Positions 15,909 to 25,873 of a DNA stretch of 64,000 nt are shown in pieces. The stretch covers positions 868,001 to 932,000 of the forward strand of contig NZ_VFQE01000002.1 of assembly GCF_006717095.1 (NCBI RefSeq). The letters are read 5' to 3'. How positions within the stretch are numbered: the stretch's first letter is position 1; each line of letters opens with the position of its first letter. The position numbers and the translations under genes are program-made. The DNA is from Blastococcus colisei (GTDB lineage: Bacteria; Actinomycetota; Actinomycetes; Mycobacteriales; Geodermatophilaceae). The notes under the pieces are model-generated. The model did not search any database and was not told the DNA's origin. It saw only the letters and a program-made list of their open reading frames with translations.

Positions 15909-16454
15909 ATGACTGCATCCGGGAACGGCAGCGAGCGCCCCCAGCACATCGTCGTCGTGGGCCCCGACGGGCAGCCGGTCGGCGCCCTGCCCGTGCCCCA
16001 AGGGGACGACGACGGAGACGGCCCGGCCGGCGTCGGCGAGATGGTGGAGCAGCCCGCGAAGGTCATGCGGATCGGCACCATGATCAAGCAGCTGCTGGAG
16101 GAGGTCCGGGCCGCACCCCTGGACGACGCCAGCCGCAACCGGCTCCGCGACATCCACGCCGCGTCGATCCGGGAGCTGGAGGACGGGCTGGCACCGGAGC
16201 TGCGTGAGGAGCTGGAGCGGATCACGCTGCCGTTCACCGAGGGGGAGACGCCGTCCGACGCCGAGCTTCGGATCGTCCAGGCACAGCTGGTCGGCTGGCT
16301 GGAGGGGGTGTTCCACGGCATCCAGACGGCGATCTTCGCTCAGCAGATGGCCGCACGGGCGCAGCTCGAGGAGGGCCGCCGCAAGGCCCTGCCCGGCGGT
16401 CAGGCGCCCGGCGGCCAGCAGGACTTCCGCCCCGGCGGCGGTCAGTACCTGTAG
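15909..16454 (+). CDS. bpa: bacterial proteasome activator (PafE/Bpa)
   Basis: A 181-residue protein of the former DUF2587 family. The core VEQPAKVMRIGTMIKQLLEE and the following helices to AIFAQQMAARAQLEEGRRKA are nearly identical to mycobacterial Rv3780. The protein ends G-G-Q-Y-L: the GQYL terminus is the known docking motif that opens the 20S proteasome gate, so it is intact here. Bpa is an ATP-independent ring activator that feeds unfolded proteins such as HspR to the proteasome. An in-frame ATG at 15900 is possible; 15909 is chosen because of the CAGGAT box. The divergent lipoprotein operon starts 137 bases away. No proteasome subunit gene lies in this window. Confidence 0.93.
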   Translation: MTASGNGSERPQHIVVVGPDGQPVGALPVPQGDDDGDGPAGVGEMVEQPAKVMRIGTMIKQLLEEVRAAPLDDASRNRLRDIHAASIRELEDGLAPELREELERITLPFTEGETPSDAELRIVQAQLVGWLEGVFHGIQTAIFAQQMAARAQLEEGRRKALPGGQAPGGQQDFRPGGGQYL

Positions 16455-16555
16455 GCCTTCGGCAGTTGAACGTCGGGCACCTCGCCACTCCGCCGTGGTG
16501 GCAGCGCGGGATGCGGGTGCGCCGACGATGATCGACCGATGGGAGGGGAGTGCTG

Positions 16556-16750
16556 GTGAGTCCACGCGACGGGGACATCCGTGCGTCGGACGCCGACCGC
16601 GAGGAGACCGTGCGCCAGCTCCAGCGTGGGCTCACCCAGGGTCGGCTCACCGTCCACGAGTTCGACGAGCGGGTGCAGGCGGCCTACGCCGCCCGCACCC
16701 TCGCCGAACTCACCGAACTCATCCGCGACCTGCCGCGGAGTCTGTGGTGA
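16556..16750 (+). CDS. small DUF1707 protein
   Basis: A 64-residue protein consisting only of a DUF1707 domain: IRASDADREETVRQLQRGLT, then GRLTVHEFDERV, then AAYAARTLAELTELIRDLP. In larger relatives this cytosolic SHOCT-like domain precedes membrane segments; here there is none. The GTG at 16556 is preferred to the one at 16550 because GGGAGGGGAG at 16541-16550 then has normal spacing. Its last 32 bases overlap the end of the oppositely oriented SPFH gene. Function unknown. Confidence 0.8.
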   Translation: MSPRDGDIRASDADREETVRQLQRGLTQGRLTVHEFDERVQAAYAARTLAELTELIRDLPRSLW

Positions 16751-17636
16751 TCGCCGCGGGCACGCCGTCCGCCTGACCGGCGGGCAGTTCGGCTGCCCCG
16801 CCGTCCGAGGCCGGCAGCGCTGCCGGAGACGTGGTCGACCCGGACGCCGCCCGCTCATCACCCGCCACCTCCGGAGCGCCGCCGGTGGCGTGCTCGAAGA
16901 AGCGCAGCAGCTCCACCGGGATGGGCATCACCAGCGTGCTGTTCTTGTCCGACGCGACGTCGGCGACGGTCTGCAGCAGCCGCAGTTGCAGTGCGCCCGG
17001 CGTCGCGCTCATGGCCTCGGCGGCCTGCGCCAGCTTGGACGACGCCTGCAGCTCACCTTCGGCGTCGATGACGCGCGCTCGCCTGTCCCGCTCTGCCTCG
17101 GCCTGCCGCGACATCGAGCGGCGCATCCCCTCGGGCAGCGAGATGTCCTTGACCTCGACCCGATCGATCTTGATCCCCCAGTCCTCGGTGGGAGTGTCGA
17201 TCACGGCCCGGAGCTCGCTGTTGATCTGCTCCCGGTCCGAGAGCAGGGTGTCCAGGTCGGCCCGACCGATGACCGACCGGAGCGATGTCTGGGAGACCTG
17301 CGACGTGGCGATCATGTAGTTCTCCACGTTGATGACTGCCCGGACCGGGTCGACCACGCGGAAGTAGACGACGGCGTCGACGCCGACGGTCACGTTGTCC
17401 CGGGTGATGGTTCCCTGCGACGGAACGTCGAGGACCAGGGTCTGCACCGGCACCTTCGTCATCCGGTCGACGAAGGGGATGATCAGGCGCAGCCCGGGTT
17501 CCCGGACGCTGGGCAGCAACCGGCCGAACCGCAGCACGATGCCGCGCTGGTACTGCTGGACCGCTTGGACGCTCGCACTCAGCAGCACCACTGCGAGCAC
17601 CCCGACGACGGCAAGAACGATGAGCAGAATCTCCAT
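16719..17636 (-). CDS. SPFH/band-7 (stomatin/slipin-like) membrane protein
   Basis: A 305-residue protein. One N-terminal membrane helix (about 2-24) is followed by the SPFH domain (about 25-190: VQQYQRGIVLRFGRLL ... DVTGT-like segment around TVGVDAVVYFRVVDP ... LDTLLSDREQINSEL ... WGIKIDRVEVKDISLP), then a coiled-coil rich in Ala/Glu and a C-terminal low-complexity tail. Stomatin-like proteins form membrane-bound oligomers and often pair with an NfeD protein; no NfeD gene is adjacent. ATG start preceded by GGAGGTGG. The last 32 bases are shared with the convergent DUF1707 gene. Confidence 0.9.
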   Translation of the reverse strand: MEILLIVLAVVGVLAVVLLSASVQAVQQYQRGIVLRFGRLLPSVREPGLRLIIPFVDRMTKVPVQTLVLDVPSQGTITRDNVTVGVDAVVYFRVVDPVRAVINVENYMIATSQVSQTSLRSVIGRADLDTLLSDREQINSELRAVIDTPTEDWGIKIDRVEVKDISLPEGMRRSMSRQAEAERDRRARVIDAEGELQASSKLAQAAEAMSATPGALQLRLLQTVADVASDKNSTLVMPIPVELLRFFEHATGGAPEVAGDERAASGSTTSPAALPASDGGAAELPAGQADGVPAAITTDSAAGRG

Positions 17637-17779
17637 GCGGAGCCACCTCCACGGTCGGCGCGGTGGCGTCAGGACGATCCCACGGCACCTGCGGCGCCGA
17701 CCCGTCCCGCTCCATCCTCCCAGCTCGGACGGCCGTGTGCCGTTTGCCCACGATGCGACGCCTCGGGCGGTCATCCTCA

Positions 17780-17817
17780 GCGGGTGGCTCCCCGGAACGC
17801 GCTCGGGGGCCACCCGC
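17780..17817. terminator. hairpin between HAD and SPFH genes
   Basis: GCGGGTGGC (17780-17788) pairs with GCCACCCGC (17809-17817), and inside it CCCCG with CGGGG, with one bulged T: about 14 bp. It lies in the 260-base gap 17637-17896, which holds no other recognisable feature; it is placed to end transcription of the serS-HAD-HAD operon. Confidence 0.55.
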
Positions 17818-17896
17818 CGATGACGGACCGGTCAGCGATCCCGCTCGAGAAGGCCCGGGTGACCGCTGCGGCCGGCGTCGACAACGCGATCGGGGG

Positions 17897-18700
17897 TCAG
17901 AGGGCGGCGAGGAAGGCGGCGACGCCGTCGTCCTCGTTGGTGCCGGTGACGTCCGTGGCCACGGCCATGAGGTCGGGATGCGCGTGTGCCATCGCGACGG
18001 CGCGGCCGCCGGCAGCCCGCACCCACTCGAAGGCCGCGATGTCGTTGGGCATGTCCCCGAAGACGACGACGTCCTCGGGGCCGATGCCGTGCCGGGCGGC
18101 GACCGTGGCGAGGCCCGACGCCTTCGTCACCCCGGCCGCGGAGATCTCCGCCAGGGCATCCGTCGAGGAGTTCGTGACGGTAGCCCGGCCGCCGATGACC
18201 TCCTCCACCAACGCAACGAACTCATCCCTGGGCAGGTGCTCGTGGCGGGCCAGCAGCTTCGCGACCGGCTGCACCACCATCTCCTCAAGCGTCGCCTCGG
18301 CCACCCCGGGCGCGTCGACGTCCCAGCGCGGCTTGTAGATCGGCTCGTGACGGAACTCCAGCCCGTACTCGACCGCGAACCAGGTGTCGGGCTGCCGCCG
18401 GCGCAGCTCGGCCGTCACCGACCGGAGGACGTCGGGGTGCACCGGCTCCTCGCGGAGGATCTCGAAGGTCTCCAGGTCCAGGAGCACCGCACCGTTGCAG
18501 CAGACCGCCGTGCCGTAGCCGAGCACCTCCCGGATCCGGTGCATCCAGCGCGGTGGGCGGCCGGTGGCCAGCACGACCGGGACGCCGTCGGCGCGCCAGC
18601 GCCCGAGCTCGGCCACGGTCGTCTCGCTGACGGTGTCGTCCCAGCGCAGCAGCGTGCCGTCCATGTCGCTGGCGATGAGGCGCGGCCTCCAGTCAGACAT
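17897..18700 (-). CDS. HAD-superfamily phosphatase (Cof/YidA type), second of a pair
   Basis: A 267-residue HAD hydrolase. Motif I is SDMDGTLL (D12, D14), the C2-type cap lies in the middle (about 85-190), and motif IV is FGDMPNDIAAFEW. It should dephosphorylate small phosphometabolites in the cytosol; the substrate is unknown. ATG start overlaps the end of the preceding HAD gene by 8 bases (ATGTCTGA), so the two paralogues and serS form one translationally coupled operon. The two HAD proteins share the fold but are clearly different in sequence, so the duplication is old. Confidence 0.9.
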   Translation of the reverse strand: MSDWRPRLIASDMDGTLLRWDDTVSETTVAELGRWRADGVPVVLATGRPPRWMHRIREVLGYGTAVCCNGAVLLDLETFEILREEPVHPDVLRSVTAELRRRQPDTWFAVEYGLEFRHEPIYKPRWDVDAPGVAEATLEEMVVQPVAKLLARHEHLPRDEFVALVEEVIGGRATVTNSSTDALAEISAAGVTKASGLATVAARHGIGPEDVVVFGDMPNDIAAFEWVRAAGGRAVAMAHAHPDLMAVATDVTGTNEDDGVAAFLAAL

Positions 18701-19604
18701 CGGCGAGCACCGCTTCCAGGTAACGGGCGACGCCGTCGGCGTCGTGACCACCGGTCAGGCCGGTCGTCGCCGTACGGACGGCGGGGTGCGCGTTGGCGAC
18801 CGCGATCGCGGTGCCCCCCGCCTCGGCGACCGCGGTGATCATCGGCAGGTCGTTGGGCATGTCGCCGAACACCAGCACGTCGCCGAACCCGACGCCGTAC
18901 CGCTCCAGGGCGATCGCCAGCCCGGTGGCCTTGGTGATGCCCGGCGGGAGCACCTCGATGAAGCCGAGCCCCGCGTGCGTCACCTCGGCGTCCGCCGGGT
19001 CGACGACGGCCTTGGCGCGGGCCAGCAGCTCGTCCTGCCCGAGGGCCGAGGAGCGGAGGAACGCCTTGAGCACCGGGCCCTCGGGCAGCACCTCGTGCCG
19101 CGGCAGGAGGTGGGCCGGCTCCGGGTAGGGCCAGTCGAACCCGTGCTGCACGCGGAGCGGGCCGGAGATCTCGCTCTGCTCCGAGGCGTCCTCGACGGCG
19201 ACGATCAGATCGCCGGCGACGGCCTCGATCCGCTCGATCACCGCCTGCGCCTGGTCCCGGGGCAGCCCGACCGTCCGCAGCACCTCGTCGCGCTCGAGGT
19301 CGACGACGAACCCGCCCTGCGCCAGCACGGCGATGCCGCGGCCGTCGAGCGCGCCCCGCACGCTGTCGAGCAGGCGGGGACCGCGGCCGGTGACGCCCAC
19401 GACCGGGATCCCGGCGTCCCAGCAGGCCTCCAGCGCCGCCCGCGTCCGCGGGCTGACCTCGCCCTCGCTGTTCAGCAGTGTGCCGTCGAGGTCGCTGGCG
19501 ACCAGCTTGGGCCGCCAGGGGCCCAGATCGCCGAGTGGGATCACCCGATCTCTATCGGGCACGACGCCGTAGGCCTTGAGCACCGTCGGCCGCTGACGGC
19601 TCAT
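18693..19604 (-). CDS. HAD-superfamily phosphatase (Cof/YidA type), first of a pair
   Basis: A 303-residue HAD hydrolase with an extra N-terminal arm of about 30 residues before motif I ([11 protein letters not shown]38 and D40). A conserved T of motif II (GVTGRGP), lysine of motif III (GITKATGL) and motif IV ([11 protein letters not shown]) are all present. Its ATG overlaps the serS stop as ATGA. HAD genes of this type directly after serS are common in actinobacteria; whether they act on a serine or nucleotide metabolite is not known. Confidence 0.9.
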   Translation of the reverse strand: MSRQRPTVLKAYGVVPDRDRVIPLGDLGPWRPKLVASDLDGTLLNSEGEVSPRTRAALEACWDAGIPVVGVTGRGPRLLDSVRGALDGRGIAVLAQGGFVVDLERDEVLRTVGLPRDQAQAVIERIEAVAGDLIVAVEDASEQSEISGPLRVQHGFDWPYPEPAHLLPRHEVLPEGPVLKAFLRSSALGQDELLARAKAVVDPADAEVTHAGLGFIEVLPPGITKATGLAIALERYGVGFGDVLVFGDMPNDLPMITAVAEAGGTAIAVANAHPAVRTATTGLTGGHDADGVARYLEAVLADV

Positions 19605-20896
19605 GCGGGGGGCACCGCCGCCGCGAGCGTCATCCCCGGGGTGAGCTCCTCGACGCCACCGAGCCAGGGCCGCAGCGCCTTCGGCACGTACACGGCGCCG
19701 TCCGCCCGCTGGTGCACCTCGAGCAGGCAGGCGATGGTGCGGGCGATCGCGCACAGCGTGCCGTTGAGCGTGGCCGCCGTCTGCGGCTTGCCGTCGGCGT
19801 CGCGGTAGCGGATGTTCAGCCGGCGCGCCTGGAAGGTGGTGCAGTCCGACGTCGAGGTGAGCTCCCGGTAGGTGCCCTGCGTCGGGAACCAGGCCTCGAT
19901 GTCGTACTTGCGGGTGGCACTGGTGCCCAGGTCGCCGGCGGCGATGTCGACCACCCGGTAGGGCAGCTCCAGCGCCTGGAGGAACTCCTCCTCCCAGGCC
20001 AGCAGCCGCAGGTGCTCGGCCTCGGTCTCCTCGGGACGGCAGAAGGTGAACATCTCGACCTTGTCGAACCAGTGCACGCGGATGATGCCGCGGGTGTCCT
20101 TGCCGTAGGAGCCGGCCTCGCGGCGGAAGCAGGAGGACCAGCCGGCGTAGCGCTTCGGCCCGGCCGAGAGGTCGAGCACCTCCTTGGCGTGCATGCCGGC
20201 CAGGGCGACCTCGGAGGTGCCGACGAGGTACAGGTCGTCGCGCTCGATCCGGTAGACCTCCTCGTCGTGCTCGCCGAGGAACCCGGTGCCCTCCATCGCG
20301 TCGGGCTTGACCAGCGCCGGGGCGATGACGGGGGTGAAGCCGGCGGTCACGGCCCGGCTGATCGCGAGCTGGGCCAGGGCGAACTCCAGCAGCGCGCCGG
20401 GGCCGGTGAGGAAGTAGAAGCGGGCGCCGGAGACCTTCGCGCCGCGCTCCATGTCGATGGCGCCGAGCGCCTCGCCGATCTCGATGTGGTCGCGCAACGG
20501 GAAGTCGTAGGCGGGCACCTCGCCGACGGTCCGCAGCGTCACCGCGTCGTCCTCGCCGCCCGGCGGCACCTCGTCGGCGACGACGTTCGGGATCCTCAGG
20601 TGCGCCTCGCGCAGGGCGGCGTCGGCCGCCCGCTGCGCCTCCTCGGCCTCCTTGACCTCGGCGGCCAGCACCTTCGCCCGCTCGAGGACGGCGGGACGCT
20701 CCTCGGGCGTGGCCTTCTTGACCGCCTGGGAGGCGTTCTTCTGCTCGCCACGCAGGTCGTCGCCGCGCTTGACCGCCTCGCGGCGGGCGGTGTCGGCGGC
20801 CAGGAGCGCGTCGACCAGGGACTCGTCGGCACCCCGGGCGCGCTGGCTGGCACGGACGAGGTCGGGGTTCTCGCGCACGAGTCGCAGGTCGATCAC
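19601..20896 (-). CDS. serS: seryl-tRNA synthetase
   Basis: A 431-residue class II aminoacyl-tRNA synthetase. N-terminal tRNA-binding coiled coil at about 28-105 (Arg/Glu/Ala-rich), then the catalytic core with [13 protein letters not shown], motif 2 as [20 protein letters not shown], and motif 3 as [17 protein letters not shown] with H-Q. It charges tRNA-Ser with serine. GTG start (20896): TACGAT lies 6 nt upstream with no Shine-Dalgarno, so the mRNA is probably leaderless. First gene of the serS-HAD-HAD operon. It is divergent from guaB1. Confidence 0.97.
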   Translation of the reverse strand: MIDLRLVRENPDLVRASQRARGADESLVDALLAADTARREAVKRGDDLRGEQKNASQAVKKATPEERPAVLERAKVLAAEVKEAEEAQRAADAALREAHLRIPNVVADEVPPGGEDDAVTLRTVGEVPAYDFPLRDHIEIGEALGAIDMERGAKVSGARFYFLTGPGALLEFALAQLAISRAVTAGFTPVIAPALVKPDAMEGTGFLGEHDEEVYRIERDDLYLVGTSEVALAGMHAKEVLDLSAGPKRYAGWSSCFRREAGSYGKDTRGIIRVHWFDKVEMFTFCRPEETEAEHLRLLAWEEEFLQALELPYRVVDIAAGDLGTSATRKYDIEAWFPTQGTYRELTSTSDCTTFQARRLNIRYRDADGKPQTAATLNGTLCAIARTIACLLEVHQRADGAVYVPKALRPWLGGVEELTPGMTLAAAVPPA

Positions 20897-20902
20897 GCCA
20901 CG

Positions 20903-20908
20903 ATCGTA
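20903..20908 (-). promoter_or_regulatory. -10 hexamer TACGAT, leaderless start of serS
   Basis: TACGAT, 6 nt (CGTGGC), then GTG at 20896. It matches TANNNT with no ribosome-binding site. Confidence 0.55.
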
Positions 20909-20909
20909 G

Positions 20910-22729
<1,820 letters not shown>

Positions 22730-22730
22730 A

Positions 22731-22758
22731 GGTGCGTTTATGGCCATAAATGCACCTC
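22731..22758. repeat. 28-base palindrome AGGTGC...GCACCT
   Basis: AGGTGCGTTTATGG and its inverse CCATAAATGCACCT form a palindrome with one G/T mismatch pair, 2 bases after the zincin stop codon. It includes an ATG (22740) in frame with the next gene, which I take to be part of a terminator-like repeat and not a start. Confidence 0.75.
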
Positions 22759-22770
22759 CGCCGGCGCGGG

Positions 22771-22776
22771 TAGCGT
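22771..22776 (+). promoter_or_regulatory. -10 hexamer TAGCGT, leaderless start of GroES-like gene
   Basis: TAGCGT, 8 nt, then GTG at 22785. No Shine-Dalgarno. Confidence 0.45.
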
Positions 22777-22784
22777 GGGACGAC

Positions 22785-23117
22785 GTGCCCGAGGACTCCG
22801 CCGCCGGCAAGCTGCCGATCAAGATGCTGCACGACCGGATCCTGGTGGCGCGGCGCACGGAGGACGGCGACCGTCGCTCCAGCGGCGGCATCCTCATCCC
22901 GGCGACCGCCCAGGTGGCCAAGCGGCTGGTGTGGGGCGAGGCCCGCGGCGTGGGCGCGTCGGTGCGGCAGGTGAAGGTGGGCGACCAGGTGCTGTTCTCC
23001 CCCGAGGACCAGCACGAGGTCGAGGTGCACGGCGAAGACCTGATCATCCTTCGCGAGCGCGACGTGCACGCCGTCGCCGCCGAGCGCATCGAGGAATCGA
23101 CCGGCCTCTACCTCTGA
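22785..23117 (+). CDS. GroES-like co-chaperonin family protein
   Basis: A 110-residue protein with the GroES beta-barrel pattern: KLPIKMLHDRILVARR, GGILIPATAQVAK (mobile-loop position), VGDQVLFSPEDQHEVEVHG, and ILRERDVHAV. It differs from canonical GroES in the mobile loop and ends S-T-G-L-Y-L. In actinobacteria this second GroES-like protein is usually encoded apart from groEL, and no groEL is near. The role is therefore uncertain: a specialised co-chaperonin is the usual guess. GTG at 22785 is preferred to ATG at 22740, which lies within the palindrome. Confidence 0.8.
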   Translation: MPEDSAAGKLPIKMLHDRILVARRTEDGDRRSSGGILIPATAQVAKRLVWGEARGVGASVRQVKVGDQVLFSPEDQHEVEVHGEDLIILRERDVHAVAAERIEESTGLYL

Positions 23118-23121
23118 CCCC

Positions 23122-23182
23122 AGGCATAGGTACCTATACGTGCGCCTTCGGCCCCGGAACGCATGTATAGGCACCTATGCCT
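23122..23182. repeat. palindromic repeat family 1, second copy
   Basis: Same 61-base design as the copy at 8715: arms 23122-23144 and 23160-23182, beginning AGGCATAGGTACCTATA, with two mismatches between them and a CTTCGGCCCCGGAA centre. It lies between the convergent GroES-like and MarR genes and supplies the last codons and TAG stop of the MarR gene. Confidence 0.9.
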
Positions 23183-23648
23183 CGGGCGGGGCGGCGCGGG
23201 AGTGGCGCATGACGACGCCGGTCATGTCCTCGAGCCACCGGCGGACGACGGCCAGCTCCTCGTCGCTGTAGCCCTCCATCGCCGCCGACAGGTCGCGGGC
23301 CAGCCCCCCGAAGTGCTCGGCCCCGGCCGCCATCGCCGAGTCAGACATCTCCAGCGCCACCCGCCGCCGATCGTCGGGATCGCGCACCCGCCGCACGTGG
23401 CCGGCCTTCTCCAGCCGGTCGACCAGCGCCGTCACCGAGGCCGACCGCAGCTCGACCGCCTCGCCCAACCGGCCGGCGGTGAGCGCCTCCCCGCGTCGGG
23501 CAGCGTCCATGATCGCCACCAGCGCCCGGACGTCGGTGCGGTTGAGGCCGTGCACGTCGGCGAACCGCTGGCCGACCGCATCCAGTTCGACGTTCAGCCG
23601 GCGAAGGAGAAGTGCGATCTCCTGACGCGCGTCGGCTGCTCGGTCCAC
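23175..23648 (-). CDS. MarR-family transcriptional regulator
   Basis: A 157-residue winged-helix protein. LTAGRLGEAVELRSASVTAL (recognition helix) followed by RLEKAGHVRRVRDPDDRRRV (wing with the D-x-R pair) is typical MarR. N- and C-terminal helices would form the dimer. It is divergent from the MMPL exporter gene, with a near-perfect operator between them, so it most likely represses the exporter and itself until a ligand binds. GTG start with GGAGGTG upstream. Its TAG stop lies inside the palindromic repeat at 23122-23182. Confidence 0.92.
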   Translation of the reverse strand: MDRAADARQEIALLLRRLNVELDAVGQRFADVHGLNRTDVRALVAIMDAARRGEALTAGRLGEAVELRSASVTALVDRLEKAGHVRRVRDPDDRRRVALEMSDSAMAAGAEHFGGLARDLSAAMEGYSDEELAVVRRWLEDMTGVVMRHSRAAPPEA

Positions 23649-23691
23649 CCCGCACCTCCGTCCCGCGCGTCCGGCGCACCCAACCGCTAAT

Positions 23692-23708
23692 ATCTCGACG
23701 ATCGAGAT
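23692..23708. promoter_or_regulatory. MarR operator between regulator and exporter
   Basis: ATCTCGA (23692-23698), CGA, then TCGAGAT (23702-23708): a perfect 7-bp inverted repeat with a 3-bp spacer, the size bound by MarR dimers. It is 44 bases from the regulator start and 22 from the exporter start, and overlaps TAATAT (23688-23693), a possible -10 box for the exporter. Confidence 0.75.
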
Positions 23709-23729
23709 TATCGACCATCAAGGGGAATC

Positions 23730-25838
23730 ATGCCTGGCCGACGCTCCCTCCGCTGGCTCCCCTTCGTCGTCCTCCTGGTGTGGCTGGTCGGCGCCGGACC
23801 GCTCAGCATCCTCGGCGGCAAGCTGACCGGTCTGCAGGAGAACGACGTCGCGGCGTTCCTCCCGGACAGCGCGGAATCCACGCGCGTCCAGGAGCTGCAG
23901 GACGGCTTCCAGTCCGAGGAGTCGATCCCTGCGGTGCTCCTGTGGGAGAGCGCGGACGGCGTGGACGAGGCCACCCTCGTCGAGATCGGCGACCGTGTCG
24001 CCGCGGCCCAGCGGATCGCCGAGGATGCCGGCGCGCTCGCCGGCGAGGTCTCCCCGCCCATCCCGTCGGAGGGCGCCGAGGCGGTGCAGGCCTTCCTACC
24101 GCTGAGCCCCGACCTCGGCGAGGAGCTGCTGCCGGTGGTCGAGGAGCTCCGCGCCGCGATCGAGCTGGAGGGCACCGAGTCCTACGTCACCGGCCCGGCC
24201 GGGATCTTCGCCGACTTCTCGGACGCGTTCGAGGGCATCGACGGGCTGCTGCTGCTCGCGGCGTTCGGCGTCGTCCTGGTGATCCTGCTGGTCGTCTACC
24301 GCAGCCCGCTGCTGCCCCTGCTGGTCATCGGCACCGCCGGACTGGCGCTCACCGCAGCCAACGCCGTCGCCTACCTGCTGGCCGACGGCGGCGTCATCAC
24401 GGTCAACGGCCAGAGCCAGGGCATCTCCTCCATCCTCGTCGTGGGCGCGGCCACCGACTACGGGCTGCTGCTCACCGCCCGCTACCGCGAGGAACTGCGC
24501 CGGGAACAGTCCAAGTACGACGCCATGCGCGTCGCGCTGCGCCACTCGTGGGAGCCGATCGTCGCATCGGGCGCCACCGTCGTCCTGGGCGTGCTCTGCC
24601 TGCTCTTCTCCGACCTCGGCTCCAACCGCGGGCTGGGCCCGATCTCCGCGGTGAGCGTCACCCTCGCCGTCGTCGCAGCGCTCACGTTCCTGCCGGCGGG
24701 CCTCACGCTGCTCGGCCGGGCCGCGTTCTGGCCGTTCCGGCCGATGTTCGGCTCGGAGACCAGGCGCGGGCGCGGGTGGGAACGGGTCGCCGCGCTGGTC
24801 GGCCGTCGTCCCCGCCGGGTGCTGGCCGGAAGCGTCGCGGCTCTCGTCGCCGCCGCCGTCTTCGCGCCGACCTTCGACGCCGACGGCATTCCGATCAGCG
24901 ACACCATCCAGGGCGAGTCGAACGGGATCGCCGGGCAGGAGGCCCTCGCCCGCCACTTCGAGGCCGGGGTCGGCAGCCCGACGATCATCCTTGCCCCGGA
25001 GGAGAGCTGGCGGGACGTCGCCGAGGTGGCTGCGGCCACGGACGGCGTGGCCTCGGTCGCCCCCTTCACCGCGGGTCCTCCGCTGCCGGGCGCGGAGCCG
25101 CTGGTCGTGGACGGACTGGTCCGGCTCGATGCGACCCTCGCCGTCACCCCGGACAGCGTCGCGGCGATCGAGACCGTCAAGGACCTCCGGACGGCGCTGG
25201 ACGAGGCCGACCCCGCGGCGATCGTCGGCGGGGAGACCGCCAGCAACCTCGACGCCCGCGAGAGCGGCGCCCGTGACCTCCGGGTGATCGTCCCGAGCGT
25301 CCTCGTCGTCATCACGCTCGTGCTCGCGCTGCTGCTCCGCTCCCTGGTCGCCCCGCTGCTGCTGGTGGCGACCGTGGTGCTCAGCGTGGGAGCGACGGTC
25401 GGCGTCGCGGCGCTGCTCTTCGACGACGTCTTCGGATTCCCGGGCAGCGATCCGACGATCCTGCTGATCGCCTTCGTGTTCCTCGTCGCGCTGGGGATCG
25501 ACTACAACATCTTCCTGATGACCCGCGCGCACGAGGAGTCCCAGCGGCGCGGCGCCAGGGACGGCGTCCTCCGCGCCCTGGCGGTGACCGGGGGCGTGAT
25601 CACCTCCGCCGGCCTGGTGCTGGCGGCCACCTTCGGCGCGCTGTCGGTGCTCCCGCTGCTCTTCCTCGTGCAGATGGCGTTCCTCGTCGGCTTCGGCGTC
25701 CTGCTCGACACCTTCGTCGTCCGCTCGCTGGTCGTGCCCGCCGCCGTCGCGCTGATCGGGGACACGGTGTGGTGGCCCAGCAGGTTGGCGAAGGGCCCAG
25801 CGGCCGCCGAGCCGGACCGGGAGCTCGAACGCGTCTGA
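23730..25838 (+). CDS. MMPL-family RND transporter
   Basis: A 702-residue inner-membrane protein with two halves, each with a first helix, a large outer loop and a cluster of five to six helices. The Asp-Tyr pairs that relay protons in MMPL proteins are present in both halves: GAATDYG (about 240) and ALGIDYN (about 588). It should export a lipid or hydrophobic compound using the proton gradient. AAGGGGA precedes the ATG. Control by the divergent MarR repressor is likely, which suggests a drug or toxic-lipid exporter and not a constitutive envelope lipid transporter. Confidence 0.93.
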   Translation: MPGRRSLRWLPFVVLLVWLVGAGPLSILGGKLTGLQENDVAAFLPDSAESTRVQELQDGFQSEESIPAVLLWESADGVDEATLVEIGDRVAAAQRIAEDAGALAGEVSPPIPSEGAEAVQAFLPLSPDLGEELLPVVEELRAAIELEGTESYVTGPAGIFADFSDAFEGIDGLLLLAAFGVVLVILLVVYRSPLLPLLVIGTAGLALTAANAVAYLLADGGVITVNGQSQGISSILVVGAATDYGLLLTARYREELRREQSKYDAMRVALRHSWEPIVASGATVVLGVLCLLFSDLGSNRGLGPISAVSVTLAVVAALTFLPAGLTLLGRAAFWPFRPMFGSETRRGRGWERVAALVGRRPRRVLAGSVAALVAAAVFAPTFDADGIPISDTIQGESNGIAGQEALARHFEAGVGSPTIILAPEESWRDVAEVAAATDGVASVAPFTAGPPLPGAEPLVVDGLVRLDATLAVTPDSVAAIETVKDLRTALDEADPAAIVGGETASNLDARESGARDLRVIVPSVLVVITLVLALLLRSLVAPLLLVATVVLSVGATVGVAALLFDDVFGFPGSDPTILLIAFVFLVALGIDYNIFLMTRAHEESQRRGARDGVLRALAVTGGVITSAGLVLAATFGALSVLPLLFLVQMAFLVGFGVLLDTFVVRSLVVPAAVALIGDTVWWPSRLAKGPAAAEPDRELERV

Positions 25839-25860
25839 CGGCACTCCGTCCACGGTGGGG

Positions 25861-25866
25861 CAGAGT
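25861..25866 (+). promoter_or_regulatory. -10-like hexamer CAGAGT before panE-like gene
   Basis: CAGAGT, 7 nt, then the ATG at 25874; no ribosome-binding site. CANNNT variant of the leaderless pattern. The gene lies only 35 bases after the MMPL stop, so read-through is also possible. Confidence 0.35.
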
Positions 25867-25873
25867 GACACGC

